Positions 63,043-64,000 of a DNA stretch of 64,000 nt are shown here, one piece after another. Source of the DNA: Ornithoclostridium faecigallinarum (lineage in GTDB: Bacteria > Bacillota > Clostridia > Christensenellales > UBA3700). The position numbers and the translations under genes are program-made. Below the pieces are notes generated by a model. The model searched no databases, was not told the DNA's origin, and saw only the letters and a program-made list of their open reading frames with translations. The stretch is taken from positions 18,354 to 82,353 of the forward strand of contig DVOI01000001.1 in NCBI GenBank assembly GCA_018713665.1, written 5' to 3'. Every line of letters starts with the position of its first letter. Position 1 is the first letter of the stretch.

Positions 63043-64000
63043 CTACATGTATTGTACATGGACTAAAGTAGTCAGCCCATTTGGCATATTTTTTTCACCT
63101 TCTTCCTTTTCTGCGTAGTCGAGAAACGACTCATATGCCTTTTTCTCTGTATAGTTCAATTTTTTATACTCAGTTTTTGTGATAATTGTGTCTACGTTCA
63201 TGGTGTGAAAGCGTATGGGGGAAGCATAATACTCCGCAACCGGCACGTCTGGGTTTGGTGTATTTATAATATAATAACTTGCACCGATTAAACTTATCAC
63301 ATAAGTATACGGCACCGTTCTTTTTTGTGGCGCCAAAGATCCTGTTCTCCTTGTCCGCGGTTGTAATGATATGTTGTCACTCCATACTATTCCTGCAACC
63401 GCCATAAAATTGGCGTTTGTGACTCCTTCATACAACTCGCTTATCTTTTTTGTTGGGTGCTGACCGCAAACCTCACGAATAGCGTTGATAAAAGGCTCTA
63501 TACCGCTTGAACCTCCTGCCAATACTATTTCGTAGCCTTCTTTCGCGTTCCCTTTAAGGTCGGTTAACATTGCCTTAAATTGCCCCAGTGCGGTCTTTAG
63601 CGCATTGTCCTCAAGAACCTCTGCTTTTAGTGCTTCTTTTGATAAACCTCCCGGTATTTGCATTGCATCTTTATCGGTATCGTAAAGCCATGCTTTATGC
63701 TTCCTAAACGTCGCGTTGCTCAATTTTGCGCTGACCCTGTTTTTAGACACCAATGCTCGATCGATTGTGCTTCCGCCAAGCAGAGTACTTGCACAATATG
63801 ATCCTTCCGGTCGAGACAACGCCATATCAATCGTGCTGGCACCGATGTCAATATACAACTTGTCCTTTCCCTTTTTCTCCTTGTCCAAATTAAGCATTCC
63901 GCTTATGAGTTGCGCTTCCGGAACACCTACAATCTCCACGTCTTTTTCGAGATACTTTGCCAACTTTTTCTTGAAAACTTCAAGTATGCTTTCTTTTAAT
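63043..64000 (-). CDS. Hsp70/actin-fold ATPase, C-terminal part (5' end outside window)
   Basis: About 319 residues are visible; the frame stays open to the window edge, so the start is outside. Hsp70/actin-like nucleotide site: LYIDIGASTIDMAL (phosphate 2), LLGGSTIDRAL, and the adenosine motif VLAGGSSGIEPFINAIREV. The first phosphate loop must lie outside. The C-terminal 100 residues (from about SLIGASYYIINTPN) do not look like a DnaK substrate-binding domain. A plasmid ParM-like or Hsp70-like protein of unknown role is the best description. AT-rich, like its small neighbour. Confidence 0.72.
   Translation of the reverse strand, partial: LKESILEVFKKKLAKYLEKDVEIVGVPEAQLISGMLNLDKEKKGKDKLYIDIGASTIDMALSRPEGSYCASTLLGGSTIDRALVSKNRVSAKLSNATFRKHKAWLYDTDKDAMQIPGGLSKEALKAEVLEDNALKTALGQFKAMLTDLKGNAKEGYEIVLAGGSSGIEPFINAIREVCGQHPTKKISELYEGVTNANFMAVAGIVWSDNISLQPRTRRTGSLAPQKRTVPYTYVISLIGASYYIINTPNPDVPVAEYYASPIRFHTMNVDTIITKTEYKKLNYTEKKAYESFLDYAEKEEGEKNMPNGLTTLVHVQYM

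Noticed and set aside
1..64000. CRISPR arrays, tRNA and rRNA genes, complete insertion sequences, riboswitches
   Set aside because: Looked for regularly spaced repeats, cloverleaf and T-loop patterns, transposase motifs and known riboswitch cores; none could be supported by eye. Weakly conserved RNA elements could have been missed.

Overview
The window looks like a chromosomal segment of an uncultured, spore-forming Firmicute of the Clostridia, probably a GC-rich gut member. Evidence for this: the dnaE-pfkA and whiA-murB neighbourhoods, a YabM/YabN-like pair, a Veg protein, CdaA, and the sporulation-linked genes cwlD and yyaC. A placement near Christensenellales is only a guess from gene order and composition. 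No rRNA, tRNA, CRISPR array, prophage or complete insertion sequence was seen. Nearly all of it is core or metabolic DNA with a GC-rich codon style, except the last 1.3 kb, which is clearly AT-richer and looks foreign.

Layout. 0-10.5 kb: a long leftward run, spoVB/yabM-like > mazG > dusB > murB, then PHP > whiA > dnaE > mtrB (TRAP) > pfkA (cut by the window edge). 10.7-15.6 kb: a 36-residue cysteine-containing peptide gene, a GH27 alpha-galactosidase with an inserted carbohydrate-binding domain, enolase, CwlD, an intergenic DnaA-box cluster, and a ferritin-like protein. 15.7-22.3 kb: one tightly overlapping operon of a YgbA-like cysteine protein, a heterodimeric ABC transporter and a complete ECF transporter, fronted by a striking palindromic operator. 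22.4-28.3 kb: a lipoprotein phosphodiesterase-fold protein, a large lipoprotein, ung, a histidinol-phosphatase-like PHP protein and RsmF. 28.3-34.4 kb: CapD/PglF-type dehydratase, galE and a NahK-like hexosamine kinase, then a well-expressed-looking lipoprotein. 34.5-43.1 kb: veg, a DEAD-box helicase with a DEGD motif, an SDR, a GNAT-like protein, a beta-helix protein, aspartate kinase, DUF1015 and cdaA. 43.3-47.9 kb: a glycerol operon (glpA-like, glpB-like, DUF1667, glpK). 48-52.7 kb: an SH3-like membrane-anchored protein followed by leuC-leuD-leuB. 52.9-58 kb: three tandem paralogous lipoproteins. 58-62.7 kb: yyaC, cvpA, a small membrane protein, an acyltransferase/DUF6320 pair and a ROK kinase. 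62.7-64 kb: an AT-rich segment with a small unknown protein and an Hsp70-like ATPase running off the edge.

The sugar genes (alpha-galactosidase, NahK-like kinase, GalE, ROK kinase, beta-helix protein) would suit growth on host or plant galactosides and hexosamines, and the glp operon suits glycerol use. The most interesting overall signal is regulatory. At least seven genes have a good sigma-A promoter whose -10 hexamer ends 6-7 nt before the start codon with no ribosome binding site, which predicts leaderless mRNAs. The second is a TRAP homologue, lacking one canonical RNA-contact lysine, embedded between dnaE and pfkA. The third is the four-half-site operator at 22.3 kb controlling the ABC/ECF operon.
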